From NCBI GenBank assembly GCA_014905825.1, contig JACGCN010000093.1, positions 1 to 64,000 on the forward strand: a stretch of 64,000 nt of DNA, read 5' to 3'. Position 1 is the first letter of the stretch, and the number at the start of each line of letters is the position of its first letter. Origin of the DNA: Lyophyllum atratum. Taxonomy: Eukaryota; Basidiomycota; Agaricomycetes; Agaricales; Lyophyllaceae. The notes under the pieces are model-generated. The model saw only the letters and a program-made list of their open reading frames with translations, was not told the DNA's origin and did no database searches. A program made the translations under genes and the position numbers. Shown one piece after another: positions 44,604 to 56,290 of the stretch.

Positions 44604-47069
44604 ATGGCTTCTCTTGACGTGTGTAGTCCTGCTTTGTGCATATGTTTGCGTCTAATCCGCTGTGCAGGAGTTCGACTCGATTCTCAAGGAGGTGGTGCAA
44701 GCAAAGCGGTTATCTGCTTCGAAGATGACAAAACTAACAGAAATCGCGTTGAAATCAATGGAGGTTTGTCTGGCGCTATTTCAAATAAACACGCTGCGGC
44801 ACGATTCTGACTTTATTCATGAATTTAGCACGATACGCAGCTTGTGTCCATTCTTTATCGTACCCATAAATCTCTCAAACCTGCTGCCAAAGTGTCCAGC
44901 TTATATGTCTTTGATGCGCTCTCCAGGGCTGCCAGGCACCAGGTCACCAAGCAGAGTCTTACTGGCGACATCTCCTCACCTACTGGGAATGCCGCTACGT
45001 TTTTACTAAAAGTGGAGGGCGTCCTTGAAGGCCTCTTTCAAGACATGGTCAATGTCGGCAGTGCTGAAGCGAAGGTTAGTTAACTCACCCAAATCACTAA
45101 CATCAACGAATATGGACATCTTGGCTATTTCCGGACTGGCGGCACGAGTTACCTTGAACTCTCGATTGACCACTCGGTTCTGACTTTATTCCGGAGTCTC
45201 CCCAGTCGCGACATCCGCGTCTCACCTATTCGGCCGTCCCTGAACAAGCCTAACGTGTACCATCACATGTCCATTTTATGTCTTCTAAACCAGTATGATA
45301 GAGGTTGTCCTGACTTGCTTTACCGTCTATTTGCTTTACAGGAAAAAACACAGAAAATTCTTGACATATGGGTGAAGGGAAACACATTTCCTAGCAAAAT
45401 TCTTTCGCGGCTGACGGACGTGGTGAAGGAGACGGAAAAAGGTGCATATCCTGTTCGCATGTTCGCTAAGTATCTCCCCTGCCTGTATAATTCAGCTATC
45501 TTTTTTGGCTTCCCTCAAACTTCGTGACATGAGAACGCAACTGAAATATCGCGTATTGTTTTGCCTCAGTGCCCGAAATGAAACCGTTGACAACGTCCGA
45601 CCCACGAACGGCGGCAGTCCCGCCTGTCATCTCAACTCCAACCCCACCCACGGCGAGCCCTGTACCTCCCGCCATGGACCCGCAAGCTACATTATTGGCA
45701 TTGTTGGCGCAGGCCGCCAACGCTGCAGCTACAGGCCCTGCGTGAGTTGTCTTCCGCATCTGTTGTAAATATGTTCATCATGTCGCCCTCCAGACAAACA
45801 ACAGCAAATACGGGTGTTACTGGTTTTGACGCGGCACATCTAGCAGTTCTGCAGCAGTTAGCATTAGCACAGTCAGCGAGTAGTGCAGCTCCTTCACAAC
45901 CAGCGCCGCCTCAGGCCCTTCCTGCCCCATCAGGCTCTGGGTTTCCTACACCATCTTCGTATCGAGAGGAACCTTTAAACTCTCATCATAAAGACCGAAG
46001 ATTTAACGGGCCCCAGAGCTCAGACCGTGTGAATTCATACGATGAGCAGCCTGAGGATCGTTTCTCAAACTCGAGAGGGGTCTTCAGAGGAGGCTTCCGT
46101 GGTCGCGGGCGAGGAAGATGGGATGACCGTGACCGTGACCGTTACCGAGAAAGAGAGAGAGATGACAGGGGCGCGTCGCAGAGAGGACGGCGGAGTCGAT
46201 CCCGGAGCCCTGTGGGTAGACAAGGAGTACGGCGCGATGTGAGACCGTATAGTCCACCTCGAAGGCCAAACTTCGCGTCGACGGATCCTCGCGCGCGAGG
46301 TAGTCCAGACTCAGGATCTACATCTGGTGATAATGCTGGGAAGGACGAGTTCGGTCGCGATATCAGGCCTAAATCCCCCGACAGCGATGCCACACTCGCT
46401 CCCAAACACGAGAAACCGAAATCACCATCACCTCCACCTCCACCGCCAGCTCCGGCCCCCCTTGTCACTAAACAACAACCCGTAGACCCTTCACCTGCAT
46501 TCACGAGTAATCACGACCGAATGTCATTATCACCATTGATAGCTGCGAATACATCTTCAAGCACACCTAGTGCTAGTGCACCCATTATCTCGAGTACAGT
46601 CCCAACGCAGCCGGGCATGGATAAATTTGACCCATCGACGTTTGATTTTACCTCGCCCGCGTCGTGGGAAGCACTTGGAAAGATGTGGCAGGTCACTCAT
46701 GGATATTTGCCCACGACAGAGGAACTCATGCAGTTCTTCTTGCCTGCCATGCAGCAGCCCAGCTTTGCGGACGTGCCCACGCCGGTCCAGGGACAGGGAT
46801 GGCATAACTCGTCAGGCCAGGGATGGAGAGGAAGAGGAAGGGGTGGATCTGCCAGAGGGCGAGGGGGCTTCGGGCACGGCAATGCCCGAGCTGGAGAGTG
46901 GCCGCAACATGACAGCAGTCAAGAAACGGACGCAATCGTCCTCGGGGGAGGCTCAGCTTCAGACATGGAGGTTGAGCAGATGGACACTAGCTTGTCCAGT
47001 CCAAGTAGAAGCGGGGGTGGCCGAATGCAGAGGATAGGGGATAAGTGGGTATTCGTTCGGGATTCATAG
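44604..47069 (+). CDS. CID-domain RNA polymerase II CTD-binding protein, RS/RGG-rich
   Basis: A short first exon (MASLD) joins EFDSILKEVVQAKRLSASKM, then TKLTEIALKSME, HDTQLVSILYRTHKSLKP, LYVFDALSRAARHQ, and a long (~270 bp) intron to EKTQKILDIWVKGNTFP: a complete CTD-interaction domain (~140 residues). The large last exons are Pro/Ala-rich, then Arg-rich with RGG and RS repeats (FRGRGRGRWDDRDRDRYRER; RGRRSRSRSPVGRQ), a conserved-looking DPSTFDFTSPASWEALGKMW block, and a C-terminal RGRGRGGSARGRGGFGHG. CIDs of the Nrd1/Seb1/SCAF4 type read phosphorylated Pol II tails during 3' processing and termination. No RRM was found, unlike Seb1/Nrd1. Its stop lies 39 bp from the PAP2 stop. Confidence 0.85.
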
Positions 47070-47108
47070 TACACGATGATAGCATGATAGCATGATTGTT
47101 CCTAATTA

Positions 47109-48342
47109 TCACACAGCCTCTATTCCATCCTCTTCCAACCGAGTCAAGTGAAATGCCGTATCGGGCCTTTCGTTTTCTATATGATCAGTATAAAGAGCTC
47201 TGGGTATACTGGTACCACTGTTTGCAAAGGTCTCTGGGCAGAATGGACTTGGCCAAAAAATCAGGTAACAGACACCTGCGGATAGAATGCCAATGAGACT
47301 GCCCACAATCACATCTTCTTTATGGTGCCGCTGCATTAGAGAGATATTTAGAAAGTTGACGAAGTCAAAGAACGGTGGAACTGACGTAGTCCTGAACTCG
47401 CGAAATAGCCACAAAAGCGGCCCATAACAAGGGCAACAGTGTTAAAGAAAATCTTGCCATCTTACTCGATCGCAGAGATCTGGGAGGGGCAGGAACGCCG
47501 AAGCACCACGCTGCTGTTATACCTGCTATCCAGAGGGATAAAACAGTCATTCCCGAGAACGCTGTCGACGAGTGGCCTGAAGGGAAAGATTTTCGCCCAC
47601 TTAAGAGGATATCATGCGTGCTACCGCGGAAACCTCAGCGATAGAAATTGAGGGTGCCATATGCATACCCTGTGCATTCCTTAAGGATGTCATCCCAGTC
47701 GCATCGCGCAATGAAGTCGGGCCGCAGGCGACCTAGAAGAAATTTCACTTCAGCCAAGTACGAGGGCGTAGTGTCGGTCTAAGTAGTAGAGACATACCCA
47801 GAGAATGCTTCCCCAAGACAGTGATTAACCTCGCTAGACCACTGATAGTAGTTAGTTGCCCTTGTTTGGAAGATTAGTCAAAAGACAGCTCAACAACGCA
47901 CCGTGCCGCACACACTGCAATGGTCCCATGGTGAATTTCCATGACGGAACCTCTGAAGCAGCCCGTGATTGTAAAAATTAAGATTGGTACAAAAAGGGCA
48001 AGGCTGTGATTCAGAGTTGAACTGACACTGTAAAGCGAAGGTTTAGCTTTTTCATCGAACAGTTGAAGGCTAAGCCAAGCTTACGTGTCCTCTCTATGAG
48101 GGTGACTTATGAGAGGGTCTTTCAAATCGAACGATCGCTCATAGACGGGAAGTTTTCCTGAAATCTGGGAAAGGATCCAAATGCCTGCAACGACAGCCCT
48201 GATGCAATGAGATGGCATGAGGACTCTCGTCAGCATTACACGTAACTGCGCATACACACCAATCTATCGCATATGACCTATCTGCCCATTCAAGGGCGCC
48301 GGGCCCAAAGAGTCGCCTAGCCAAGGTGGGGCGGGGAGACAT
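47109..48342 (-). CDS. PAP2-family lipid phosphatase (Dpp1/Lpp1-like)
   Basis: Six to seven exons. The integral-membrane protein starts MSPRPTLARRLFGPGALEWA and carries all three phosphatase motifs: KHSLGRLRPDF (Kx6RP), GRKSFPSGHSSTAFSG (PSGH) and SRVQDYRHHKEDV (SRx5Hx3D; an intron falls between Tyr and Arg). Hydrophobic segments alternate between them (LALFVPILIFTITG; LTLLPLLWAAFVAI; VIVGSLIGILSAGVCYLIFW). It probably dephosphorylates diacylglycerol pyrophosphate, phosphatidate or related lipids in vacuole or Golgi membranes. The C-terminal tail ends LTRLEEDGIEAV. Upstream in-frame codons exist, but 48342 lies nearest the conserved start. It diverges from the DNMT5-type gene with 174 bp between ATGs. 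Confidence 0.88.
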
Positions 48343-48516
48343 GGGGTGTCTGATGCTTGCTTTGCCGCCGCCAGTGCCAGCAGCGCCAGCGGCAATCACG
48401 GCACCCATCAAGGACCTGCGTGACATCACGCGAACGTGACAAGGAATGTGCCATCTACTCAACATCTTGCTTAGCCTCGCGTTCATTTTCTGACTACGAC
48501 CACCATCGCCACTACC

Positions 48517-51500
48517 ATGGCGAAGGAAAAACCTTCTAAGTCTCTCGCCAAGGGCCAGAAATCTATCCAGAGCTTCTTCGGAGGAACTAAGACGAAGGAA
48601 GTCGTTCCCGACGCGTCCAATGACACCTCACAGGCCGAAGAAGAGTCTAACCACTCAGAATCTGATGTAGACATGGAAGATACCCCAGCTATTGCAAAGA
48701 AAGGGATAAAATCTGCTGCACCCGACGCCTCCGACCTTCCTCCCATTCACGACATTCCCGCGATATTCTCAGACCTTGTCAGCCGCATTCCAGCGATCAA
48801 AGATGTCGCCGACCGTGTTGCAGGCCGCAAACTACGCGTCGCAACGATGTGTTCTGGAACAGAATCTCCTCTCTTAGCTCTCGAACTCATCCAGAAGTCT
48901 ATCGACGAGCAGCACGGAGTCCACCTCGACATCGAACACGTGTTTTCGTGTGAAATCGAGCCTTTCAAGCAGGCTTATATTGAGAGGAATTTTCATCCTC
49001 CTCTACTCTTCCGTGACGTATGTGAACTCGGCGATGATGAAGCGTGAGCTTTTTTTTCTTTGGAAACCGGTTCAACACTTACAATGCGCTCTCGATAGGC
49101 ATACTGCTTATGGAGGTCTGGCTCCTGTGCCAGGGGACGTCGACATGTTGATCGCAGGAACCTCCTGTGTCGATTACTCTAATCTGAATACCCAAAAGCA
49201 AGATATTGAAGCAGATGGCGAATCTGGCCGAACATTCCGTGGTATGATGACCTGGGTCACCAAACATAGGCCGCCGATCGTGATTTTAGAAAACGTCTGC
49301 TCAGCGCCTTGGTCTAAGGTGCAAGGTTATTTCGAAAAGGAAGGATATAGCGCTGCCTTTCAGCGCGTGGACACCAAACACTATTACATTCCTCATACTC
49401 GAACGAGAGTTTACCTCGTGGCAGTCGACAAGAAGAAGTCGGACATTCCCGACAAATGGACTGACTTGGTGAAACACAAGCTCAAAAGACCTGCCTCTTC
49501 CACACTCGATGCATTCCTACTCGCATCCGATGACCCTCGTATTCACCAAGCACGGCAGAAGCTTGTACAGGAAAGTTACAACGCTCTCGACCGTCGCACA
49601 GGACGTACCGATTGGGGTCGCTGCGAGTCTCGACACCAAAGAGCTCGGATAGAAGAGTTCTTGGGTTCGAAACGTCCCTTAACCAGCTGGGACGAAGGTC
49701 TGTACTAAACACATCGTTTCCATCACAGGATCTTATACTGTTTACAGGTGGTTTTTGCAAACTTCCCGACTTTGCATGGGGAGATTGGGGTATAGGTCAG
49801 GTAGAAAGAGTCTGGGATTTGATGGACATCAGTTTACTTCGTTCGGCAACCAAAGGAATAGATCCTTCGTACAAAACGTGAGTAAATCGTTTTTCCCTAG
49901 GCTTATGTTCCTAATGCATCACCGCAGTCAAGTTTGGAACCTGTCTCAAAATGTTGACAGAACAATCGGCTCCGGCAAGGTTGGCATTTGCCCATGCCTG
50001 ACACCGTCCATGATACCATACATCACCAATCGTGGCGGCCCCATGGTCGGGCTTGAAGCGCTCTCAATGCAGGGTCTCCCTGTTGATAAACTTCTTCTTA
50101 CCCGCGAGAGTGAGGACCAGTTGGCCGATCTCGCTGGCAATGCCATGTCGACTACAGTAGTCGGTGCCTGCATTCTCGCGGCCTTGGTGTCAGCAAGGAA
50201 ACTCCTAAAAACTGGTGACGACGCCGAAACGTATGAAACAAAGGCAGGCGGGGAAGCAACCGAACCAGCAGCCATGGACGTTGATGCACCCTCCGACGTT
50301 TCTTCTACTAGCACCATAGTGGGTGAGGATCAGCTGGTTCACAGACCTCTCGATCTCTCTGTCACTAGCACTTCCTCCTTCACGGAACTCCTGTCGGATG
50401 CGAATAAGAGCGCCCGCCTTTGCTCTTGCGAGGGTCGCATGGATATGACAACGAGGGAGTTGTTCCGTTGCACTGACTGTGGCACGTCATCTTGCAAGAA
50501 ATGTGGAGGACGCCCGGAACATAATCCTATCGCTATCGATACCATCGCGAGCCCTAGATTGCCGCCTTCCGACTTCGCTAAGGAGCTCAAGTCTATTCTC
50601 CCTATGTGCATCACATTGTCCAATGCTACACAGGAGCTACTCGACGGTCTTAAGGATGATGCGAATCTCTCAATCTCTGCGGAGTGTTGGTCCAGCTGGT
50701 CCGCAGCTGTTCTACGGGCATCTACATCGGAGCTTCGATTTGTTGAAACTAAGCGTCAAGAAATTTGGAGTGCGGTCTATCGATCTCCCGTCGCGATGCT
50801 TGAGCTCCTTCTCCACCCCCAGCAACCCGAGTGGCGGTTATACGCTATGCCTGAAGACGGAGAGCCAGCAAACGCTGAAATTCGCCGAGTCTTAGAGTCC
50901 CCAATTGGTAGGCTGACTCCTAGAGACGGCGTCCTTTCCGGCCCATGGCAATTTGCACTTCCCTATGTGACATCCGTAACCCTGAATGTCAAAGGCACTG
51001 GGGAACTCGTTCCATCTTGGGAAGCACGCCTTGGCTTAACCAACGATGAATTCAAGAACAAGCTCGTCCATTCTGCACTCGAGATCACGGTTCCAGCAGA
51101 CCAACTCAAGAACTTCGATCGCGACATTTCTGGCACGTATCAGCTATTGGAGAAATGCGGATCAGCCAATGGGGCGTTGCACAAGAAGCAAGCTGCCGAT
51201 GCTGATGACGGGCTGCCTCCCTTATTCATGCTCTTGGATCCTCATCGCACAGACGACTCCAAGGATTGCTTCGTCTTTTCCACTAGTAAACGACGATACG
51301 AGTATGGAGAATCACGCCCTATCCTTTGTAAGTTGGATTCCAAGTGGAGACAATCCAGTAATGATGGGGAGCAAGACGTCATTTGCCACCTTCCTTCGAA
51401 ATGGGTGCATACAGAAAGCGCGAAGCTACAAGTGAGTGGAATGCGTCAGTTGAAGTGTCTTCAGGCGAATACTTACTTTTCTCCAGGCGTCTATTGGAAA

Positions 51501-54500
51501 GGAAGCCAGCTTCGGTACACCCGTTAAAACTCTCGAAGCTCCTGTTTCCAAGTCCGCATGCTGCGACGCGAATGCCCTACTTGTCTGTAGTGTCCCCCTC
51601 AAAGGCCATGCCGGTCCTGAATGGCCCCGAGGGGCATGGAAAGAAATTGACAAGATTCATGAACGTAGTACTTTCCAGTCGCTGGCTTGGTTGTTGGAAA
51701 GAGTTCGCCACTTCGACGAGAAGTTCGCCAACTGGCAAGATGTCGTTGCGCCAGACAACCTTTCCAACTGCGAAAGATGCGCTCCTACGGCTCCGAAGTT
51801 GGAGTGGACTCTGGTTGGCAAGAAGATGGTTGCCATTGAAGACCCTGTTCAAGCGGGAGAATATGAGCGGAGGCTCAAGAGACGCCCAAGTCCCTTCGTC
51901 ACGCAACTCAGATTAGATGAGAACGAGGTCGGGACTGTGCGAGTTGGCGTCAACATTCCCTCACTCGTACATCGTGCATTATCACGGTTACCTTCCCTCA
52001 ATCGTCCCAAACCCGCGATCCTCTCCTGGAGAATCAATACCAATTTTACCCCTTCCGCAACTCTCGATCTTCCTCCTTTCAACATTCTGAGCAATAAGCT
52101 CGACAAGGAGCATAGCCAGCCACCATCCTTTAAGCTCAAGTTGCGTGTTGAGCAACTGCGATCCTTAGAGTGGATGCTTCGCCAGGAATCGCGCAAAGCG
52201 GAACCCTTCATTGAGGAAGAAATATCGGAAGCGATTCTCAGTCCTCTGGGCTGGAGGGCAGAAGGTCGCGCTCAGCGGCCGGTCGAAATTCGGGGTGGTG
52301 TACTCGCGGACCAGGTCGGTTATGGTAAAACTGCCATTACCTTGGGCTTGATTGATTGCGCAGCCAAGAATGTGGATAGTGCGTTCGAGGCCATGGGCGA
52401 TATGCCAGGGAAAATCTCCGTCAAAGGCACCCTCATCATTGTTCCTCCCCACTTAACAAGGCAGTGGAAATCCGAGGTTGAGAAATTCACGGGGAAGCGG
52501 TTCAAAGTCTTGTTGATTTCTACAGTCGCAAATCTCAACAAATGCACTATCGAGGACGTTCAGGAGGCGGATATTGTTGTCGTGGCTTCCAATATCTTCA
52601 AGAGTAACGTCTATCTCGAAAACCTCGAGTTGCTCGCTGCTGCTGGAGAACTTCCCGCGAAGGAAGGTCGTCATTTCAACGCCCACCTTGACAAAGTTCT
52701 AGAATCGCTTAAGTCGCAAACGGAGCTTCTGAAGACCAAGGGCTCTGCGGCAGTCATGGGGCAAATCAAGCAAGCGGAGGAAGAAGGCATGATACATTGT
52801 TGCCCTCCGTTTCACAACTAACCTGTATTTTATAGCGAAAAAAGCTGCCGCTGCCGCCGCTGTGGCCCAGTCGAAACGACTCAAAGGCAAAGCCTATCGC
52901 GATGCTGTTGAAAAAGCACAAAACAAACAAAAGGCTGAGCTTCCACCAGCCAAGGAGAAGAAGGTGTCCAATAGGACAGGTAGGGAGTCGCCGCCGCCTC
53001 GCAAGACCCCTTCTGGGCTCATCATGGAGGTAGTTATCGAGACCTTGCCTCCTGGGAAATACTCCAATGGTGGAACGAAATCCAGCGCCCCTTCGGTTGC
53101 CTCCAGTCCTCCAGAGAGCGAAGTTGAATCCGATGGTCCTCGCCCAACAAAACGACGCGCAGCCCCAAGGAAGCCCTTGATCATTTCAGACGATTCAGAC
53201 GATGTTGATAGCGAAGAAGAGAAACCCAAGAAGTCGAAGAAGGCTCCGCCAAAGAAACGACTCTCGAAGAAAAGCTCAAAGGGTAGCTCAGACCAATCTT
53301 CTGATTATGAAGCGAGCCCCGCAGAGTCAGATTCGGATTCGGAATCTGATGTGAAGGAATCGGCGGACTCTTCGGGTGACGAGAGTGCTACTAGTTTGAA
53401 GGGCAAAGGTTCGAAGACGAAACCAAGACCAAAAGCGAAACCAAAAGCCATTCCCCGTCCCAAGGCTGCTGCGAGGAAGGTAGACATGTCCAGTTCGAAT
53501 GGTGATACCGAAGATGACGACATGGACGTCGACGAAGATGCTCCAAAGACAAGGAAGGCGACGAAGCGGAAGGCCGCCGATGACACTGACCGTCCTGCCA
53601 AGAAGCAGAAGCGAACTGACAGCGATCCCTGGAAACTTGAATCGAGATCTGTGCAGAAGGAATGGGCCAATATGAAGGCGCCTCCTTTGGAGATGTTTCA
53701 CTTCGCGCGAAAGGTCGTCGATGAGTACACTTACCTCGATGGGAAGGTCCACTCGCTCGTGACCCGTATGACTGCTGAGCGTCATTGGGTTCTTTCCGGA
53801 ACACCACCCATCCACGACTTCGGCGCTCTGAAGACGATCGCTGCCTTCCTGAATCTGCATCTCGGAGTTGACGATGATTCTGAAGGCCAGTCTGCTGAAA
53901 TCAAGAAGCGTCGTAGGGAACAAACAGGTGAGTACAACTTACATGACATTGGTAACCAATTCATGATGGATCCAACAGCGGTGGAAAGGTTCCATTCTTT
54001 CCGAGAAGTCCACAGTCTGGAATGGCATGCCCATAGATGTGAACTCGGACAGCGCTTCCTCGATCGCTTCGTTCGACAGGTATGCTCCTGAGGAATATCA
54101 TCTCAAATCGTATTTGACCCTTGTCTCCTAGAATATTGCCGAAATTGACGAAATTCCTTGGACCGAGAAGATTGAGAAGGTCGTTCTTCCTGCTGCAGAA
54201 CGTGCTATCTACTTGGAGCTTGAACACCACTTACGCGCTCTGGATATGACCATAAAGCGGGGGAAGAAAACGGAGAGTGACAGGGAACGACGCCTAGCAC
54301 AGTCGCTTGGAGACAGCAAGTACGTCCCCTATATATCGGCTCAACCTGCCAGCTCTATTCAACCAAAGTGCCTAGGTCCGCTGAAGAAGCTCTGCTAAAG
54401 CGATGCTCGCACTTCGATCTCGAAATGTCGAACGATAATGCGATGAAGGCCTGCGATGTCATCGTGAAAGAACGGCAAAAGCAGCTCGACGAATGCAAAG

Positions 54501-55613
54501 ACGAACTTCTGAAAGCGATCAAAGCTGGCGCAAAGAGAGAGAAAGACTTAGGCGACACCGGAGCGGAATCCATGTTCAACGAGTGGATCCGTGTCTCGCG
54601 TGGAGATGAGGGTATCGACGACAGTGAGGCATCCACCATGCTTATCGACCTGCTGGACCAGGCCGGCGTGGGTGCTCCTAAGAAGGTCAAGTTTCAGGAG
54701 AAGAAACTGACGGAAAAGGTCAAGGAGAAGGCATGGGAGCACCGAGAAAAGACACACGAAATCAGACGATTGACCAAAGAACTCGTCGGCCGCGTTCGCT
54801 CACTCCGGTATTTTACCGTCGTTCGAGATCTCCAGAAGCAGCGGGACCAACCTCCTGTTGTTTCCTGCCCAAACTGTGGTCGGGACGGCATACCTATGGT
54901 CGACGTGGCTGTTCTGTCGTCTTGTGGGCATATGGGATGCATCGATTGCGTCAAGGCTTGCGCGGAGAAGGAGGAGTGCGTGTACGCCGCCTCTAAGGCT
55001 TGCAAATCCGCAGCTCGTCTTCTTAATGTCGTCAAGGCGGAGACATTGGGAATTGACGACGAGGCGCGTGATGGTCGGGGCAAACACTTCGGTATGAAAC
55101 TGGAGAAAGTCGTGACCCTGATCAAGTTCGTTGTGCTATCGCGTTCCTATGATCTCGCCTGCTTACTGTTGAATTCTTAGGGAGAAGGCAGGGAAAAAGA
55201 AGGAGCGAGTTCTCGTGTTTGTGCAGTTCCCAGACCTGATGAAGAAGGTCACCGAGGCGTTCGCTTACAACAAGATACCCTTTTTGGAGATCAAAGGCAC
55301 GGCACACCAGAAGAGCAAGAATCTTGAGCTGTTCCAGAACGACAGCGAAGAACGCGTGCTACTCCTGAACGTCATGGACGAGAGCGCCAGTGGCGCGAAT
55401 CTGACGTCCGCCAACCACGCGATTTTCTTGTCCCCTTTACTTGCACCATCGAAGGAGATTTACAAGGCTTGCGAGACACAGGCAGTCGGACGGTTGGTGC
55501 GATTCGGGCAGACGAAGCACGTTTATGTGTGGAGGTTTTTGACGATGAACACGATTGACGAAGAGATCTATGAGCAGCGAAAGGAGGCGTTGCCGACCGC
55601 TGCGAGTACTTGA
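48517..55613 (+). CDS. DNMT5: DNMT5-type DNA methyltransferase/SNF2 ATPase with PIP box
   Basis: About ten exons, ~2,200 residues. Residues 14-21 are QKSIQSFF, a canonical PCNA-binding box. The C5-methyltransferase domain (~108-540) has VATMCSGTESP (motif I), AGTSCVDYSNLN with the catalytic Cys (IV), VILENVCSAPW (VI), HTRTRVYLVAV (VIII) and LAGNAMSTTVVGA (X). A Cys-rich module (~586-620) reads CSCEG...FRCTDCGTSSCKKCGG. The SNF2 part has GGVLADQVGYGKTAI (Walker A, ~1,200), LIIVPPHLTRQWKSEVEKF, a Ser/Lys/Asp-rich ~250-residue insert, KVVDEYTYLDG (Walker B-like), HWVLSGTPPIHDF, a RING (CPNCGRDG...SSCGHMGCIDC, ~1,980) and QAVGRLVRFGQTKHVYVWRF (VI). In Cryptococcus, Dnmt5 is an ATP-dependent maintenance methyltransferase. 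No chromodomain is visible here. One intron (52787-52835) probably uses a GC donor. Confidence 0.93.
48556..48579 (+). other. PCNA-interacting (PIP) box coding segment
   Basis: Codons 14-21 of the DNMT5-type gene spell Q-K-S-I-Q-S-F-F, fitting the consensus QxxIxxFF exactly. Basic residues precede it (KEKPSKSLAKG) and GGTKTK follows, in a disordered tail. Sequence match is direct; PCNA binding is inferred. Confidence 0.7.
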
Positions 55614-55819
55614 TTTAATTACATGATTCGTACATAATTTATATCTGGAATAAATACATAACATACATTGGCGTACAGTCCCTATAGCATCTAACAACTG
55701 TCTCAGAACTGTATCCGCAGCCACACGCTTGGTGCGCCAGATGTCCATTGACTCACTACAAGTACAGATGCAGTGGATGGTGCTGTGCCCATGGTCCAAA
55801 AAGGAGACACCTCGTCCAA

Positions 55820-56290
55820 TTACTTGCTCGACATTACGTAGCCTGTCGTATCTAGGATCTTTTTGCCGCATATCGAGCATAGACCCTTCTTGTAAGCACA
55901 GCCTATTCGTATCGATTGTTAGTTGGACAGTGGGCTGACTCGCTTGGAATTGGCGTACCATGACAATACTTGGCCTTGTTCTGAGTCACAGGCTGCTTGC
56001 AGTCTTTACACTTCCCTTGATAAGGCTATTGTGTTTGGTTGATATCGGACCTTGTTGCAAGAGATGTTTACTACGCACCTGGAAGCGGTTCTTGGAGCTC
56101 CCTGGACGGCTCAATAGTTTGTTCTCGCCGACCTTCCTTGAGCCGTCCTTGATGCTGCTAGAGCTGGCCGTAAATGGATCAGGGGCTGCGACTTTTGATA
56201 GTTTCTATGGACATGAATTAGTTCATCGGGGACGCGAGGGCCAGGTGGTGAAGACAAAGGACTCGCCGTTTCGCATTTCTTGCAGACCAT
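55820..56290 (-). CDS. CRIPT: CRIPT homolog, zinc-binding spliceosome-associated protein
   Basis: Four exons on the minus strand, about 100 residues. MVCKKCET joins KLSKVAAPDPFTASSS through a 62-bp GC-AG intron (56205-56266); that gives the family's exact N-terminal spacing. Then NKLLSRPGSSKNRFQ, PYQGKCKDCKQPVTQNKAKY, CHG, CAYKKGLCSICGKKILDTTG and YVMSSK complete the protein. Four CxxC pairs form the zinc-binding fold. CRIPT was named as a PSD-95 PDZ partner in neurons, but it is conserved across eukaryotes, including organisms without synapses, and is linked to the minor spliceosome. A GT donor four bases downstream would break the frame. Confidence 0.92.

Noticed and set aside
49000..49110. 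Possible separation of the methyltransferase and SNF2 parts into two genes
   Set aside because: All exons join in one frame with ordinary short introns and no stop between domains; the fused order is known for DNMT5.
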